NCBI GenBank assembly: GCA_964470965.1
Contig: CAYYIS010000008.1
Span: 62,001-126,000 of the forward strand
DNA: 64,000 bases
From: CAYYIS01 sp964470965
GTDB taxonomy: Bacteria > JAAXHH01 > JABIQT01
Reading direction: 5' to 3'
Notes under the pieces: generated by a model
Told to the model about the DNA's origin: nothing
The model's input: the letters and a program-made list of their open reading frames with translations, nothing else
Databases searched by the model: none
Shown here: in pieces, positions 35,767-45,137 of the stretch
How positions within the stretch are numbered: the first letter of the stretch is position 1
Layout: each line of letters begins with the position of its first letter
Position numbers and translations under genes: made by a program

Positions 35767-36909
35767 CTAATCGTCCCACGCCGCATAATTCCGTTTCCAC
35801 AGAAACTGGAACACACCGACAGCCGCAGCCGCGTTAACCGTGCAGAAATACAGAGGAATTGTAAACAGTTTTAACGATATTCCAAGCCGGTGCGCGGCCA
35901 GGCCACATAGGGCAAGTCCATAGAAGATCGCCTGCCCCCACGCCAGAAAACATGACACCGGCGGAGTGGCTTGAAAAGTAACTGCCAGGATCCCCATGAG
36001 ATAGAACGGTACAAAGTTCCGCAACAGTTTATGTGAGACGATCTGGAAGAGAAGCCTGGGATTGTGGATCGGATTCAGCCCGGACCACAGACGCGACATC
36101 GTGGTCAGCTGGTGAGACACGAATCGGCTCTTTTTCTTGAATTCGGCAAAAACCGTCGCAGGAGCCTCCTCCCTTGAGACTGCCGACGGCTGATACACTA
36201 CTCTGTAGCCTGCTGCATAAGCGGCCAGCGGAAAACCAAAGTCGTCGGACAGGTCCGGTCCGAGGGGGGTGTAAGCGGAACGGCGTAGGGCGTAGATCGA
36301 TCCATTGGCGCCAATCAGAGTATTGAACCGGCTTTCCCACCCCTTTATCCGGTTTTCGTAATCCCAGTACATTCTCTCCCCATCGCTGATGGAGTTGTCC
36401 GATGGGTTGACATAGAGTAATTTGCCGCAGACGCAACCGACTCGCTCATCTCGAAACGGTTCGATGAGGTGAGTCAGGGCATCCGGTTCGTACATGGCGT
36501 TGGCGTCTGAAAAAACGAAAATTTCGCCGCTGGCTCCTGTCACCGCATCCATGAGAGCCGGCATTTTTCCACCGCGTTTTGGAAGCCGGTGCAGTCGAAC
36601 ACCTGCATCGGCATATCGCAGGACCGCTTCGTCCGTCCCGTCGTCCGATCCGTCGGATGCGACGATGATCTCAAGAAATTCCTTCGGATACGTCAAGGCC
36701 AGTGTATTCTGTATTTTTTGTTCAATCACCTCGATTTCATTATGTGCGGTGATAATGAGCGAGATAGACGGGTTCACATCATCCGTAAGCAGAACACCGG
36801 CCTGTGCACGCCGTGTCAGGAGCCACAGGAGGACTGGATAGCCGATGTAAACATACAGAATGAGCAGAAACAAACAGATTAGTAATAAATGGGGCAGTGA
36901 AATAGTCAT
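35767..36909 (-). CDS. Membrane glycosyltransferase family 2
   Basis: 380 residues. N-terminal membrane helix, then the GT-A domain: SISLIITAHNE (about 48-58), VASDGSDDGTDEAV, the metal-site FSDANAMYEPDAL, and LSDDFGFPLAAYAAGY with the catalytic Asp. The acceptor region has KKSRFVSHQL (usual Q/R-xxRW position). At least three C-terminal helices follow. It resembles processive or membrane-linked GT2 enzymes that extend exopolysaccharide. The ATG overlaps the GT4 gene stop by 4 nt. Last gene of the polysaccharide operon. Confidence 0.88.
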   Translation of the reverse strand: MTISLPHLLLICLFLLILYVYIGYPVLLWLLTRRAQAGVLLTDDVNPSISLIITAHNEIEVIEQKIQNTLALTYPKEFLEIIVASDGSDDGTDEAVLRYADAGVRLHRLPKRGGKMPALMDAVTGASGEIFVFSDANAMYEPDALTHLIEPFRDERVGCVCGKLLYVNPSDNSISDGERMYWDYENRIKGWESRFNTLIGANGSIYALRRSAYTPLGPDLSDDFGFPLAAYAAGYRVVYQPSAVSREEAPATVFAEFKKKSRFVSHQLTTMSRLWSGLNPIHNPRLLFQIVSHKLLRNFVPFYLMGILAVTFQATPPVSCFLAWGQAIFYGLALCGLAAHRLGISLKLFTIPLYFCTVNAAAAVGVFQFLWKRNYAAWDD

Positions 36910-38102
36910 ACGGAGCCGTCAGCCAAAGACCGGAAAAGGCGATCGAACTGGGTGGCCAGGATCGACCATGCATATCGGCGGTGAATCAACGCCGCGGCAG
37001 AATCTGCGATACGGGCAGCCCTCGACTGGTCGCGAAGAAGCTGAACCACCGATGCAGCGAACATTTTCGGGACATCCGCTACAAGAATATCCACTTCCGG
37101 TTCCGCGCCTATGCCTTCACAACCGACCGATGTGGAAACCACCGGCCGCCTCATCGCCATAGCTTCAAGGATTTTCAGGCGGATGCCGGACCCTATGCGC
37201 GTAGGCACCACAAACACGGAACCACGAAGGATCTCAGGTCTTATGTCCTCAACCCTGCCCAGCACATCGATGCCGCTTCCCTTCGCCGTAGTTTTAACGA
37301 TCTCCGGTGGATTTTGGCCAACTATCGACAACCTCACATCCGGAATTTCCTGCCGTATTCTCGGAAAGATTTCGTTCACCAGGTGCCTCAATCCATCCGA
37401 AGTAGGCGGCCATCCGTAATCTCCGGTCGTTACGATCCGGTGAGGGTCCGGCGACGGGGAATCAGCAACGGGATCAAACCACTCGGTATCAACGCCGCTG
37501 GAAATCACATCGATCCTGGCATCCGGCGCCATATCCCGCAGGGTCTGCCCATCCACATCCGTTACCGGCACGCAGCAGCTGAACCTGGGACACATCACCG
37601 CCTCGTAGGCGTGAAGGCGCCGGGCCTGGATACCGGCATATACCCGTTTTAACGGGTTTGGTGTTTTATCCGAATATCGACGCATAATGACACTCTCCAC
37701 GTTATGTTCCCTCAAGACTACCGGAAGACCGTCAGGCAATGCGTCGATATATTGGGCCATATGCAGGTGATCTATATGAACGAGATCGATATTGCCTGAA
37801 CGTACAATGCTGCGGATTGCCCCCATCATGTCTGAGGATTGATATTTTTCAATGGCATAGGGAAGTTTGGACGCCAGGTTTTGAAACATCGCCGGATATG
37901 AATATCCCGCGGTATGACGTACCGGTACGACATCGCAATAAGGCGTCAGACCGGTCACATGCCCCGCTGTTTCCTCGGTAACAAACGACAGGAGCGTAAT
38001 CGTGTGTTTCCTGGATAAATACTGGACAAAGTTAAAAATACCCGATCTACCGCCGCTGTCCGGCGGGAATGGTAGTTGTGGCGTAATCTGTAAGATATGC
38101 AT
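36906..38102 (-). CDS. Glycosyltransferase family 4-like protein
   Basis: 398 residues with GT-B fold. N-terminal acceptor domain begins MHILQITPQLPFPPDSGG; the donor domain has GVDTEWFDP, TGDYGWPPTSDGLRHLV, LSIVGQNPPEIV and the late E-x7-E region GIRLKILEAMAMRRPVVST. It transfers an activated sugar to a polysaccharide precursor. It starts after an 800-bp gap in the operon and overlaps the following GT2 gene by 4 nt. Sugar specificity unknown. Confidence 0.88.
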   Translation of the reverse strand: MHILQITPQLPFPPDSGGRSGIFNFVQYLSRKHTITLLSFVTEETAGHVTGLTPYCDVVPVRHTAGYSYPAMFQNLASKLPYAIEKYQSSDMMGAIRSIVRSGNIDLVHIDHLHMAQYIDALPDGLPVVLREHNVESVIMRRYSDKTPNPLKRVYAGIQARRLHAYEAVMCPRFSCCVPVTDVDGQTLRDMAPDARIDVISSGVDTEWFDPVADSPSPDPHRIVTTGDYGWPPTSDGLRHLVNEIFPRIRQEIPDVRLSIVGQNPPEIVKTTAKGSGIDVLGRVEDIRPEILRGSVFVVPTRIGSGIRLKILEAMAMRRPVVSTSVGCEGIGAEPEVDILVADVPKMFAASVVQLLRDQSRAARIADSAAALIHRRYAWSILATQFDRLFRSLADGSV

Positions 38103-38901
38103 TGATCTGAATGTTTATCGATTCCGGAAGTTTTTTTACCGTCGTCTTCGATCAACTGTGCCAATAACCGCCGTCTTCTCTCGGCCCCAGTTGTCCCATT
38201 TCGATCCTCCGACACATGCCTTTCGACTGTTGCAGAAAATTACTTGGCATCGGTCTATGTTTGGCAACGTTCTTCGTCTTGTGAGATGTTAAAGACTATT
38301 TACCGGTAGTCAACATCTCCTGCAGCCGGTGGTAATAAAAATCCGCGCACCTTCGAACAATTTCCAATGCGCCACCGATTCCGTTGTAAATGGCTGTTGC
38401 TACCTTTGACACCTGGTGACTGGAAACCGAAAAAGCGAATCGGGTGTCGTTCCTCGTGATTACTGATACTGGCAGGACAGCGGCCATAAGTTGGCCTGTT
38501 TCTCGATCCGCAGTGCCGGATGTGCTGCTCCGGACATCAGTTTTGTGTATTAAGCGGCACAGCTATTTAAGAGGTTGAATGTGGCATCCCAGAAAAACGA
38601 TTGGAAAACCGGATTCCAGGTATGCGATCTGTGTGGCGGAAACGGCGCGATCAGGGCATCCGACCTATGGACGGGCAACAGTCATTTTCTCTCTTTCGTA
38701 TGGATCCCGACCATCCTGGTACAAGCTCGTAATCATTCGTTAAATTGTGAGCCATTGTCATGATTAATCCTCCTTGGATGTTCAATGTGAACGAATGGCG
38801 CAGGTCCAACGTGTGCCTCCAGAGCTTGAGCCATATGATGTATTATACCGGCACTCCATGCCTCATCCGTCCACCATGCGGCTGACCTGTGGGGTGCCGT
38901 T
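38103..38901. other. 800-bp interruption of the polysaccharide operon
   Basis: All flanking genes are packed minus-strand genes, so this gap is out of character. It holds a 36-codon minus-strand frame with a perfect Shine-Dalgarno (listed separately) and an overlapping plus-strand frame (38579-38743) beginning 4 nt after GAGG. A minus-strand frame at 38296-38487 has a protein-like C-terminus (GGALEIVRRCADFYYHRLQEM). A minus-strand frame near 38733 ends in HDNGSQFNE, reminiscent of the DDE-transposase motif. None is secure. Decayed genes or small peptides are both possible. Confidence 0.4.
38651..38761 (-). CDS. Possible 36-residue small protein
   Basis: ATG at 38761 is preceded by AAGGAGG (38775-38769) with a 7-nt spacer, the best ribosome site in this gap. 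The predicted peptide begins MTMAHNLTNDYELVPG, has a charged RKREND stretch and a Cys-Cys pair near residue 28, and stops at 38651. It has no membrane segment or known family. It could be a genuine small gene or the intact start of a decayed one. Confidence 0.3.
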   Translation of the reverse strand: MTMAHNLTNDYELVPGWSGSIRKRENDCCPSIGRMP

Positions 38902-39834
38902 TTACCCGGAATCAGGCCTAGCCGGCCGGCCGCTTCCGTGGTGTGGCGCACCCCGAATATACCACATGAGGACCGCCAAATTCTGCTTGAATTTTTTGCC
39001 TTTCGGCGACGTAATACCCCAGAGCATCACTCTCAAGACGACCCCTAAAACCAGTCCCGCCTGTGACACCCATCGTCCCATCCACGGAAAATGCTTCCTC
39101 ATATAATATGCACGACTTCGATACAGGGCCACAAAGGCATCTCCGGGTCGATCGGATGAACTTCGGGAAAGTCCATGTGTAACCACGGCCTCCGGCAGAT
39201 GGTAGACTTCCCAACCCTTCAGCCAGGCCCTTTGACACCAGTCCACCTCCTCGGAATACAGAAAAAAACCTTCGTCCATTCCTCCGATATCACATACCAT
39301 CTCCCGCCGTGCCAGCAGGCAGGCTCCCACCACGGCATCCACGGGTTGCGGACCGACCGGCCCTGGTTGTAGCCCGATCAGCTTCTCTATGAATAGACTC
39401 TCTTTCAAAATTCTCCAGGGTGTTGGAAACGGTGTAATGGCATTCTGAGGACGCCCATTCTCGTTGAGGAGTCGTGCGCCGGCAATGCCACACCCAGGGT
39501 TTTGATCCATGAAGCCTATCATATGCGCAATAGCGCCAGGAGCAACGATGGTATCGGGATTGAGCAGGAGGATTAATTCACCGTTGCTGAGGCACAGCGC
39601 CTGATTGACCGCTGCGGCGAACCCTATGTTTTCAGAGTTTTCTTTCAGGAGGACCCGAGGATTCTTCTGCCGGATAAACGCAGGGGTGTGGTCGGAGGAG
39701 GCATTGTCGACAACCAGGACCTCTTTTGAGATCTGTGATGAAATGGATCTTAAGGAATCCAGGCACCGTCCTATCTCCTCCCGGACGTTGTAGGACACAA
39801 TGATGATGGTCAGGTCGCAGCTGGAATCAGACAT
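38902..39834 (-). CDS. Glycosyltransferase family 2 (rhamnosyltransferase-like)
   Basis: 310 residues. GT-A fold: LTIIIVSYNVREEIGRCLDSL, VVDNASSDHTPAF, ENIGFAAAVNQAL, LLNPDTIVAPGA (the DxD-equivalent), AVVGACLLARREM, DEGFFLYSEEVDWCQRAW. This set is typical of WbbL/RfbF-like dTDP-rhamnose transferases. A C-terminal hydrophobic stretch may anchor it. It overlaps the flippase stop by 8 nt. The end lies next to the 800-bp gap, and the tail (after about 290) is short and basic. Confidence 0.9.
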   Translation of the reverse strand: MSDSSCDLTIIIVSYNVREEIGRCLDSLRSISSQISKEVLVVDNASSDHTPAFIRQKNPRVLLKENSENIGFAAAVNQALCLSNGELILLLNPDTIVAPGAIAHMIGFMDQNPGCGIAGARLLNENGRPQNAITPFPTPWRILKESLFIEKLIGLQPGPVGPQPVDAVVGACLLARREMVCDIGGMDEGFFLYSEEVDWCQRAWLKGWEVYHLPEAVVTHGLSRSSSDRPGDAFVALYRSRAYYMRKHFPWMGRWVSQAGLVLGVVLRVMLWGITSPKGKKFKQNLAVLMWYIRGAPHHGSGRPARPDSG

Positions 39835-41311
39835 CGATACCGGTTCCCGCCGGGAGACGTGTGGGCATTAAGGCAGTACGCAGATCGGACAATTCCGCCC
39901 AGGTGACTCCTCGGGTAATAAATAATGTTGTACCATATACGGCTACGGAACTAAGAATCAAAAACGGCAGAGAATGATCCCTGAAAAGGTAAAGCCATAA
40001 CGTCAGGACTGCCGCACCGGGTAGCAGGGGAAGGCAGGGCCGCCAGCAGGTCCATTTTGTCAATCGCCGAAGAATGAACATGAATCCGATGACGCCGACC
40101 CCTTCGGTCACCAGCCTTGCCACACCCGCCCCCACAAAACTCCATCGCGGTATCAGTTGCACATTCACCAGTATATTCACCACCAGCATGACCCCGTTGA
40201 TTTTCACGACCGCACGCTGACGATCCAGAGCGATCAGGGCATGGCTCAGAATCGTTGCCATCGTCACAAACAACTCCGCCCAGACAAGGATAACCAGCGT
40301 ATCCCCCGAGGGTTGGTAACGACTGGTATACACAAGATCGATGATCCGGTCATTTAAGAAACCGGTACCAATACATACTGGTATCAGGAGGATAAAAAGC
40401 GGTTTGAGACCACCTGAAAGCGCTGGAATGAAGTCTTCTTTTATTCGGTCTGCGGTCGCCACCATCACTGGATAAAGTGATACCAGCACTGCCGCGGGTA
40501 ATATACGGAATGCCTCGGTCAGGCGATAGGCTGCGGTATAGTACCCTATGGCGGTTTCATCCCACCATAGGGAAAGAAGAAGTATATCCAATCGGCTGTA
40601 TAGGGTTGCAAAAACACCTAAGACAGCGATCGGAAGCGCCTGGCGGAGCAGCCCCGTCATCAACCTGAGATCAAACGTGCGGCGGGGTCGCACAAATTTC
40701 CGCGATGCAAGTAGGATGATGATCATACCGGGTAGATTACAGGCGACATAGGCTACCATGACCCACAACACCGGCTGACCATAGAAAATAATGCTGTAGA
40801 TGAGGGCCACCAACAGCCCCCCGTCCAGCAGCTTGATCAAGGTGGGAATTTCCATCCGCAGGTGTGCCTGAAACACCTGTTCATACACTACCCGCAACGA
40901 AGGCAGTTTGGGAGAAATCAGCAACGCGAACGTCATGATCCATACCAGCTGACGCGTGTCGGCAGGGTAATCACCAAGCAGGATCAGCGTGGAGGCCAGG
41001 AGAATGCCCAACGCGACAAGAACGACTTTAAAAACAATCATACCGGCCAGCAGTGTTTCCTGTCGTTCCTTGTCACGCACCATTTCCCGAACGAACGTGA
41101 TATTGAATCCAAGATCGATCAGAATAGCGAAGTAACTCACGTATACCACGGCGAAGGAAAACTGTCCGAGTACCGCCTCACCCAGGGTACGGGCCAGTAA
41201 TATTACCGCATAGAGATCAATAAGTCGCGACAGAATGTTACCGGTGAATACGACCACCGAATTTCGGACCGCCCGTGAGGTATCGGTGGCAGGATAAGCA
41301 CTGGTATCCAC
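39827..41311 (-). CDS. Wzx-type polysaccharide flippase
   Basis: 494 residues with about 12-14 membrane helices. The N-terminus has the oligosaccharide-flippase signature (NILSRLIDLYAVILLARTLGEAVLGQFSF, where the ILARTLG..G.FSF core is diagnostic). It moves lipid-linked repeat units across the inner membrane. Its start abuts the stop of the Wzy-like gene with no spacer (41311/41312) and it overlaps the downstream GT2. Confidence 0.9.
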   Translation of the reverse strand: MDTSAYPATDTSRAVRNSVVVFTGNILSRLIDLYAVILLARTLGEAVLGQFSFAVVYVSYFAILIDLGFNITFVREMVRDKERQETLLAGMIVFKVVLVALGILLASTLILLGDYPADTRQLVWIMTFALLISPKLPSLRVVYEQVFQAHLRMEIPTLIKLLDGGLLVALIYSIIFYGQPVLWVMVAYVACNLPGMIIILLASRKFVRPRRTFDLRLMTGLLRQALPIAVLGVFATLYSRLDILLLSLWWDETAIGYYTAAYRLTEAFRILPAAVLVSLYPVMVATADRIKEDFIPALSGGLKPLFILLIPVCIGTGFLNDRIIDLVYTSRYQPSGDTLVILVWAELFVTMATILSHALIALDRQRAVVKINGVMLVVNILVNVQLIPRWSFVGAGVARLVTEGVGVIGFMFILRRLTKWTCWRPCLPLLPGAAVLTLWLYLFRDHSLPFLILSSVAVYGTTLFITRGVTWAELSDLRTALMPTRLPAGTGIDV

Positions 41312-42706
41312 TTACGCCTCCGAGGATCGGAACGGCAGATGCCCGCGATATGTGATTTCGACAAAACCCATGGCCAGTGCAAGAAAAATAATGGAATCTT
41401 TCTGAATAAATTGGGGTGAGGTGATGGAAAGGGGTATCATGGCAACCATGATACTCACCATACTCAACAGTAACGGTTGCATGAGTGGATCCCCGGTGGT
41501 GCGATACACCCGATATCCGTGTATTATCACTGTAATATACCATATCAAAAACGTCACGAGTCCCAACAGCCCAAGCTTAAGCCAGATGTACAGGAATGCA
41601 TTATGTACGTACCAGGTGGGCAATATGGTGGGAATCAGAGGTTGGAAGGAATAATAATAACCTAATCCATACCCCCAAACCGGGCTCATCATAATCGCTT
41701 CCAAAACGGCCTCGGACTCCACCATCCTGTTACGCAGGGAAAGATCGACCGTAGCGCTGAAGATGGATAAAAACCGCTTAACCAGCACCGTGGCGAGATC
41801 GAAGAACTCAGGCCCGGAGAAAAGGGCCACCGCGATGATGGCGAGGCCGCAGGCCATACTCCCGAATAGCAACAGCCTGCGCCGGACCGGACCCGGCATC
41901 CATAGAAAAGAAATACCTAAGGACATCAGGGCAGCCACCCAGTATCCCCTCGAAAATGTGACCGCCAGCGTGACACCGCAGAACATTATCAGACTGATAA
42001 AAATCAGGGTGCGCCAACCCTTGAATCCTTCAAAACAGACCAGGATGGTAGCGACCGTGAATGTCGTAAAGAACAACGGTTCTCCCGGAGCGCGGCGGCC
42101 CGCCACCAGTTCCCAGAGGTATTCGGCACTCATGACATTGTTACGATACTCTATCAGGTTCACGATACCGACGGACAGGCACACGGCCACAAAGGCTAGG
42201 CAGAGCCATTTGACGGATGATACCATTCGAACCGACCGGATGATAACCAGGTAAGGTAGAAAAAAAAGGAACGGTATCAGCTCTCGCAGCCATTTTAGCA
42301 TGTCATTGCCTTGAAAATAGGCGGGTACCGCGGATACCAAGCAAATGGCCATAAACCAGAGATACAGCCGGTCGGTTCCCGTGGGGGCCAGTGGCTGCCC
42401 CAGCGCAAAACGCTCAAACCCCCACCCTAGAATGACCACACCGAACAGGGAGAAATACGCGATTTCGTACGGGGTGATTTCCTCGGTGCTCCTTACTACG
42501 AACGCACTCAACGAGATGACGAATGTCAAGCCTCCGACAGGATTCCGGAAGCACCAAGCAACGATCGCCAGGCCAGCCATCCCCAGCAAACTGTACGGCA
42601 TCGTGACGCCTATCGCCAGCGCAAGAATACAACCGAGTGCACAGATGATGACGACACCCCGGGAGAGGTGTCCGGGATCGGATATGGTCGGGTTGGTGAT
42701 ACTCAT
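41312..42706 (-). CDS. O-antigen ligase / Wzy-like polymerase
   Basis: 464 residues from ATG 42706 (TTG at 42721 is the longer alternative). About ten membrane helices. The Wzy_C-type segment is visible: TLAVTFSRGYWVAALMSLGISF, and a large periplasmic loop with GYGLGYYYSFQPLIPTILPTWYVHNAFLYIWLKLG (VHN..L.. motif). It polymerises repeat units or ligates them to a carrier. It lies 11 nt after the chain-length regulator, with GGGA as ribosome site. Confidence 0.88.
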   Translation of the reverse strand: MSITNPTISDPGHLSRGVVIICALGCILALAIGVTMPYSLLGMAGLAIVAWCFRNPVGGLTFVISLSAFVVRSTEEITPYEIAYFSLFGVVILGWGFERFALGQPLAPTGTDRLYLWFMAICLVSAVPAYFQGNDMLKWLRELIPFLFFLPYLVIIRSVRMVSSVKWLCLAFVAVCLSVGIVNLIEYRNNVMSAEYLWELVAGRRAPGEPLFFTTFTVATILVCFEGFKGWRTLIFISLIMFCGVTLAVTFSRGYWVAALMSLGISFLWMPGPVRRRLLLFGSMACGLAIIAVALFSGPEFFDLATVLVKRFLSIFSATVDLSLRNRMVESEAVLEAIMMSPVWGYGLGYYYSFQPLIPTILPTWYVHNAFLYIWLKLGLLGLVTFLIWYITVIIHGYRVYRTTGDPLMQPLLLSMVSIMVAMIPLSITSPQFIQKDSIIFLALAMGFVEITYRGHLPFRSSEA

Positions 42707-42717
42707 ATAATCCCGAA

Positions 42718-43851
42718 TCAACGGGGTTTGCGGGTGGACAGGGACCGCAATTCCAAAAGGATCTGCTCGATGCGGCGACCGCGGGGCGTTTTTTCCATGC
42801 GCGCCTGGTGGATCGATTCCAGGTTCAATGAGATGATCATTCCGATCAGCAGGCTGCTGAAAAACGCTCCCAGCACGATGAAGAGCCGTTTTGGTGAATA
42901 TTTTATCTGGGGAGGGACTGCCGGATCCACAATCTGCAAGGTCGGAGTGTCCTTTACTTCCTTTATCTTCGCCTGTTCATACTGCGGTAGCAAAAACGTC
43001 AGGAGCGTGGTCTGTATCTCCACTTCCCGTAACAGGCGGGCCATATCCAGTCCTATCTCCGGCAGATCCACGAGCCGATTTTTGGAAGCATCGATTTCGG
43101 ACTGCATCTGACTGATAAGCGGATGGGATGAACCGAAGGACTTTCGCAGCACATCCCTCTGCACCTCCAGGCCCATTACCCGGGCTTCCAGTTCTGCACC
43201 GGCGAGGAGCGCAGCCCGATTTTCGTCCGATATACCGAGTGTGCTGTTTTCCTCCTGATACGCGCGCATCGTCTCTTCCGCTTGGGCCAGATGCTTTCGT
43301 GTCTCAGACAGGCGGCGTTCGATGAACATCCGGTTGCTCCGAGCCTGATCGTTGTTTAACGACTTATTGATACGATCCAGTTCAGCTACGAAAAAATTTG
43401 CGATCTCTGCCGCTTTCAAACGGTCTTTATGAACAACGCTCAACATAAGTGAGTTTTCTTTGGTAATCTCGATATCGATCGATGAATCCAGGGATTTGAG
43501 AGCTTCATCCATGGTCTCTTTCTCAAAATATGCCTGTAACTCATACGTTCGAACCACAGTCTCCCGAACCCTGCGGCTCAAGAGAATCGCCAAATATGTG
43601 TCCAGCTCTTCTGACTCACCGAGTCCCAGTATATTGAGACCTGATGTCAACGCGTCCATGGAGGTGTTTAACCCCAGCGACGATTCATTTTTGGGTGGGA
43701 GGATGGTGGTTGAAGCAAGGTATTTTTTAGGTAATATGAAACTGATAACAACTGCCAGAATCGATGTGACGCTCACCATCCATATGATGAGACGACGCCA
43801 TTTCAACCAGATGTACACATAATCCAGGAATGACACCTTTGTTTCATCCAC
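42718..43851 (-). CDS. Wzz/GumC-type polysaccharide chain-length regulator
   Basis: 377 residues. Two membrane helices flank a periplasmic coiled coil: the first at about 20-38 (VSVTSILAVVISFILP), then YLASTTILPPKN; long heptad-rich helices at about 150-270; and the Pro-rich IVDPAVPPQIKYSPKRLFIVLGAFF leading into helix two (VDPAVPP is diagnostic). No C-terminal tyrosine-kinase domain. First gene of the polysaccharide operon, divergent from the PorV-like gene. It sets the length of the exported polymer. Confidence 0.9.
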   Translation of the reverse strand: MDETKVSFLDYVYIWLKWRRLIIWMVSVTSILAVVISFILPKKYLASTTILPPKNESSLGLNTSMDALTSGLNILGLGESEELDTYLAILLSRRVRETVVRTYELQAYFEKETMDEALKSLDSSIDIEITKENSLMLSVVHKDRLKAAEIANFFVAELDRINKSLNNDQARSNRMFIERRLSETRKHLAQAEETMRAYQEENSTLGISDENRAALLAGAELEARVMGLEVQRDVLRKSFGSSHPLISQMQSEIDASKNRLVDLPEIGLDMARLLREVEIQTTLLTFLLPQYEQAKIKEVKDTPTLQIVDPAVPPQIKYSPKRLFIVLGAFFSSLLIGMIISLNLESIHQARMEKTPRGRRIEQILLELRSLSTRKPR

Positions 43852-43999
43852 TTGACATCAACCTTTCAAACTACTTAAATACTTATCGGGCTGAATGGTT
43901 ACGGCAGTAAGATATATTGTTTTATGCTACACTTTGACTCCGGTGTTGTCAAGGCCAAAAACAGCCTTGTTGCGGAGTATGTTCACCTATTAAAATCCC

Positions 44000-44028
44000 T
44001 TGACTTTTGCACCGCTACCGGTTATTCT
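44000..44028 (+). promoter_or_regulatory. Possible promoter of the PorV-HU/TPR operon
   Basis: TTGACT (44000-44005), 17-nt spacer, TATTCT (44023-44028). The -10 box matches consensus at four of six positions. An alternative -10 (TATAAT at 44036-44041) is perfect but badly spaced from this -35. Confidence 0.4.
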
Positions 44029-44087
44029 TTTTATGATATAATCGGTTGAAATTCTTGCGCTATATATACCAAGCCCCTGAGCACATA

Positions 44088-45113
44088 ATGCACCTGTGCA
44101 GACTCCCCGTAGCCGTTTTAATCTGCATACTGGGCTTAAATGAGAATTCGGTATCGGCGCAGGGTACCAAATACGCAGGTGAGTTTCTCAGGATCGGTGT
44201 CGGCCCCAGAGCACTCGGTATGGGCGGTGCCTTCGTGAGCGTCGCCGATGATGCGACCGCCGGGTACTGGAATCCTGCCGGCTTGGCGTTTCTTACCGGC
44301 AGGGCATTCTCCTTGATGCACTCGGAGCAGGTGACCGGTTTAGCCTATGATTATGCGGCCTATGCCCATCCGAGAGGGCAAAACAACCGCATAACCGCCT
44401 ATGGCATCTCGCTCATTCGCCTTGGACTCGACGATATACCGATCACGGCACTGCCGGATCCTAGTCAACCCATCGATGCGTTATTGAGCGACGGGCAGAG
44501 AAATCGCCCATTCGTAGATCGTTTCGTAAGTAACGTGGAATATGCCCTGCTCGTTTCATTCGCACGGCGTACGTCGGATCGATTTTCAATGGGCGGCAAC
44601 CTCAAATTAGTACAGAAGTCTCTAGATGTCGCCAGCGCATTCGGTCTGGGTTTTGACGCCGGCGTGATGATCCGGCCGACAGCATCCCTGGCGATCGGTG
44701 TTCATGTCATGAACCTGACATCCACCGTTCTGACTTGGAACACAGGTCGCAAAGAATACATCGTCCCCATGCTGAAAATAGGGGTGGCCTATGCCAGATC
44801 GGTCCCCCGGTTACGAGGAAATGTTATTATCGCGACCGATGTTGATATTCTTTTTGAGGGGCGTAATCAAACGGCGTCCCGATCACTGGGCTCAGCGAGT
44901 GGAAGCGCCCATGTCGGCCTGGAGTACCGTTTGAAACAGGCTGTGACCTTGCGTCTGGGCATTCAGGCCGCCGGATTGACTGCCGGCGCCGGACTGCGCA
45001 CACCATCGTTCCATCTGGTTGGCCAAGCGTTCAGCCCCAGTCTCGATTATGCTTTTGTGAACGACGCCGCATTCGGCGCTGTCCACCGCATAGGCACTTC
45101 CATCGAATTTTGA
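44088..45113 (+). CDS. PorV/PorQ (UPF0164)-like outer-membrane protein
   Basis: 341 residues from ATG 44088 (a TTG at 44046 is the longer alternative; neither has a good ribosome site). Signal peptide ends about SVSAQ. Then the family start GTKYAGEFLRIGVGPRALGMGGAFVSVADDATAGYWNPAGLAFL, whose GPRALGMGGAF and NPAGLA parts are diagnostic. The remainder is beta-barrel, ending in Phe. In Bacteroidetes PorV shuttles type IX secretion cargo; related proteins in other FCB phyla are outer-membrane barrels of uncertain role. A protein with a type IX-like tail lies at 58934-60739. Confidence 0.85.
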   Translation: MHLCRLPVAVLICILGLNENSVSAQGTKYAGEFLRIGVGPRALGMGGAFVSVADDATAGYWNPAGLAFLTGRAFSLMHSEQVTGLAYDYAAYAHPRGQNNRITAYGISLIRLGLDDIPITALPDPSQPIDALLSDGQRNRPFVDRFVSNVEYALLVSFARRTSDRFSMGGNLKLVQKSLDVASAFGLGFDAGVMIRPTASLAIGVHVMNLTSTVLTWNTGRKEYIVPMLKIGVAYARSVPRLRGNVIIATDVDILFEGRNQTASRSLGSASGSAHVGLEYRLKQAVTLRLGIQAAGLTAGAGLRTPSFHLVGQAFSPSLDYAFVNDAAFGAVHRIGTSIEF

Positions 45114-45137
45114 TCGCATTATCAGAAGGCCGCTTGC

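Noticed and set aside
38733..38951. Minus-strand frame ending HDNGSQFNE, like the DDE motif of IS3-type transposases
   Set aside because: Only eight residues match, the frame stops at once after the motif, and the upstream part is the end of the GT2 gene in another frame.
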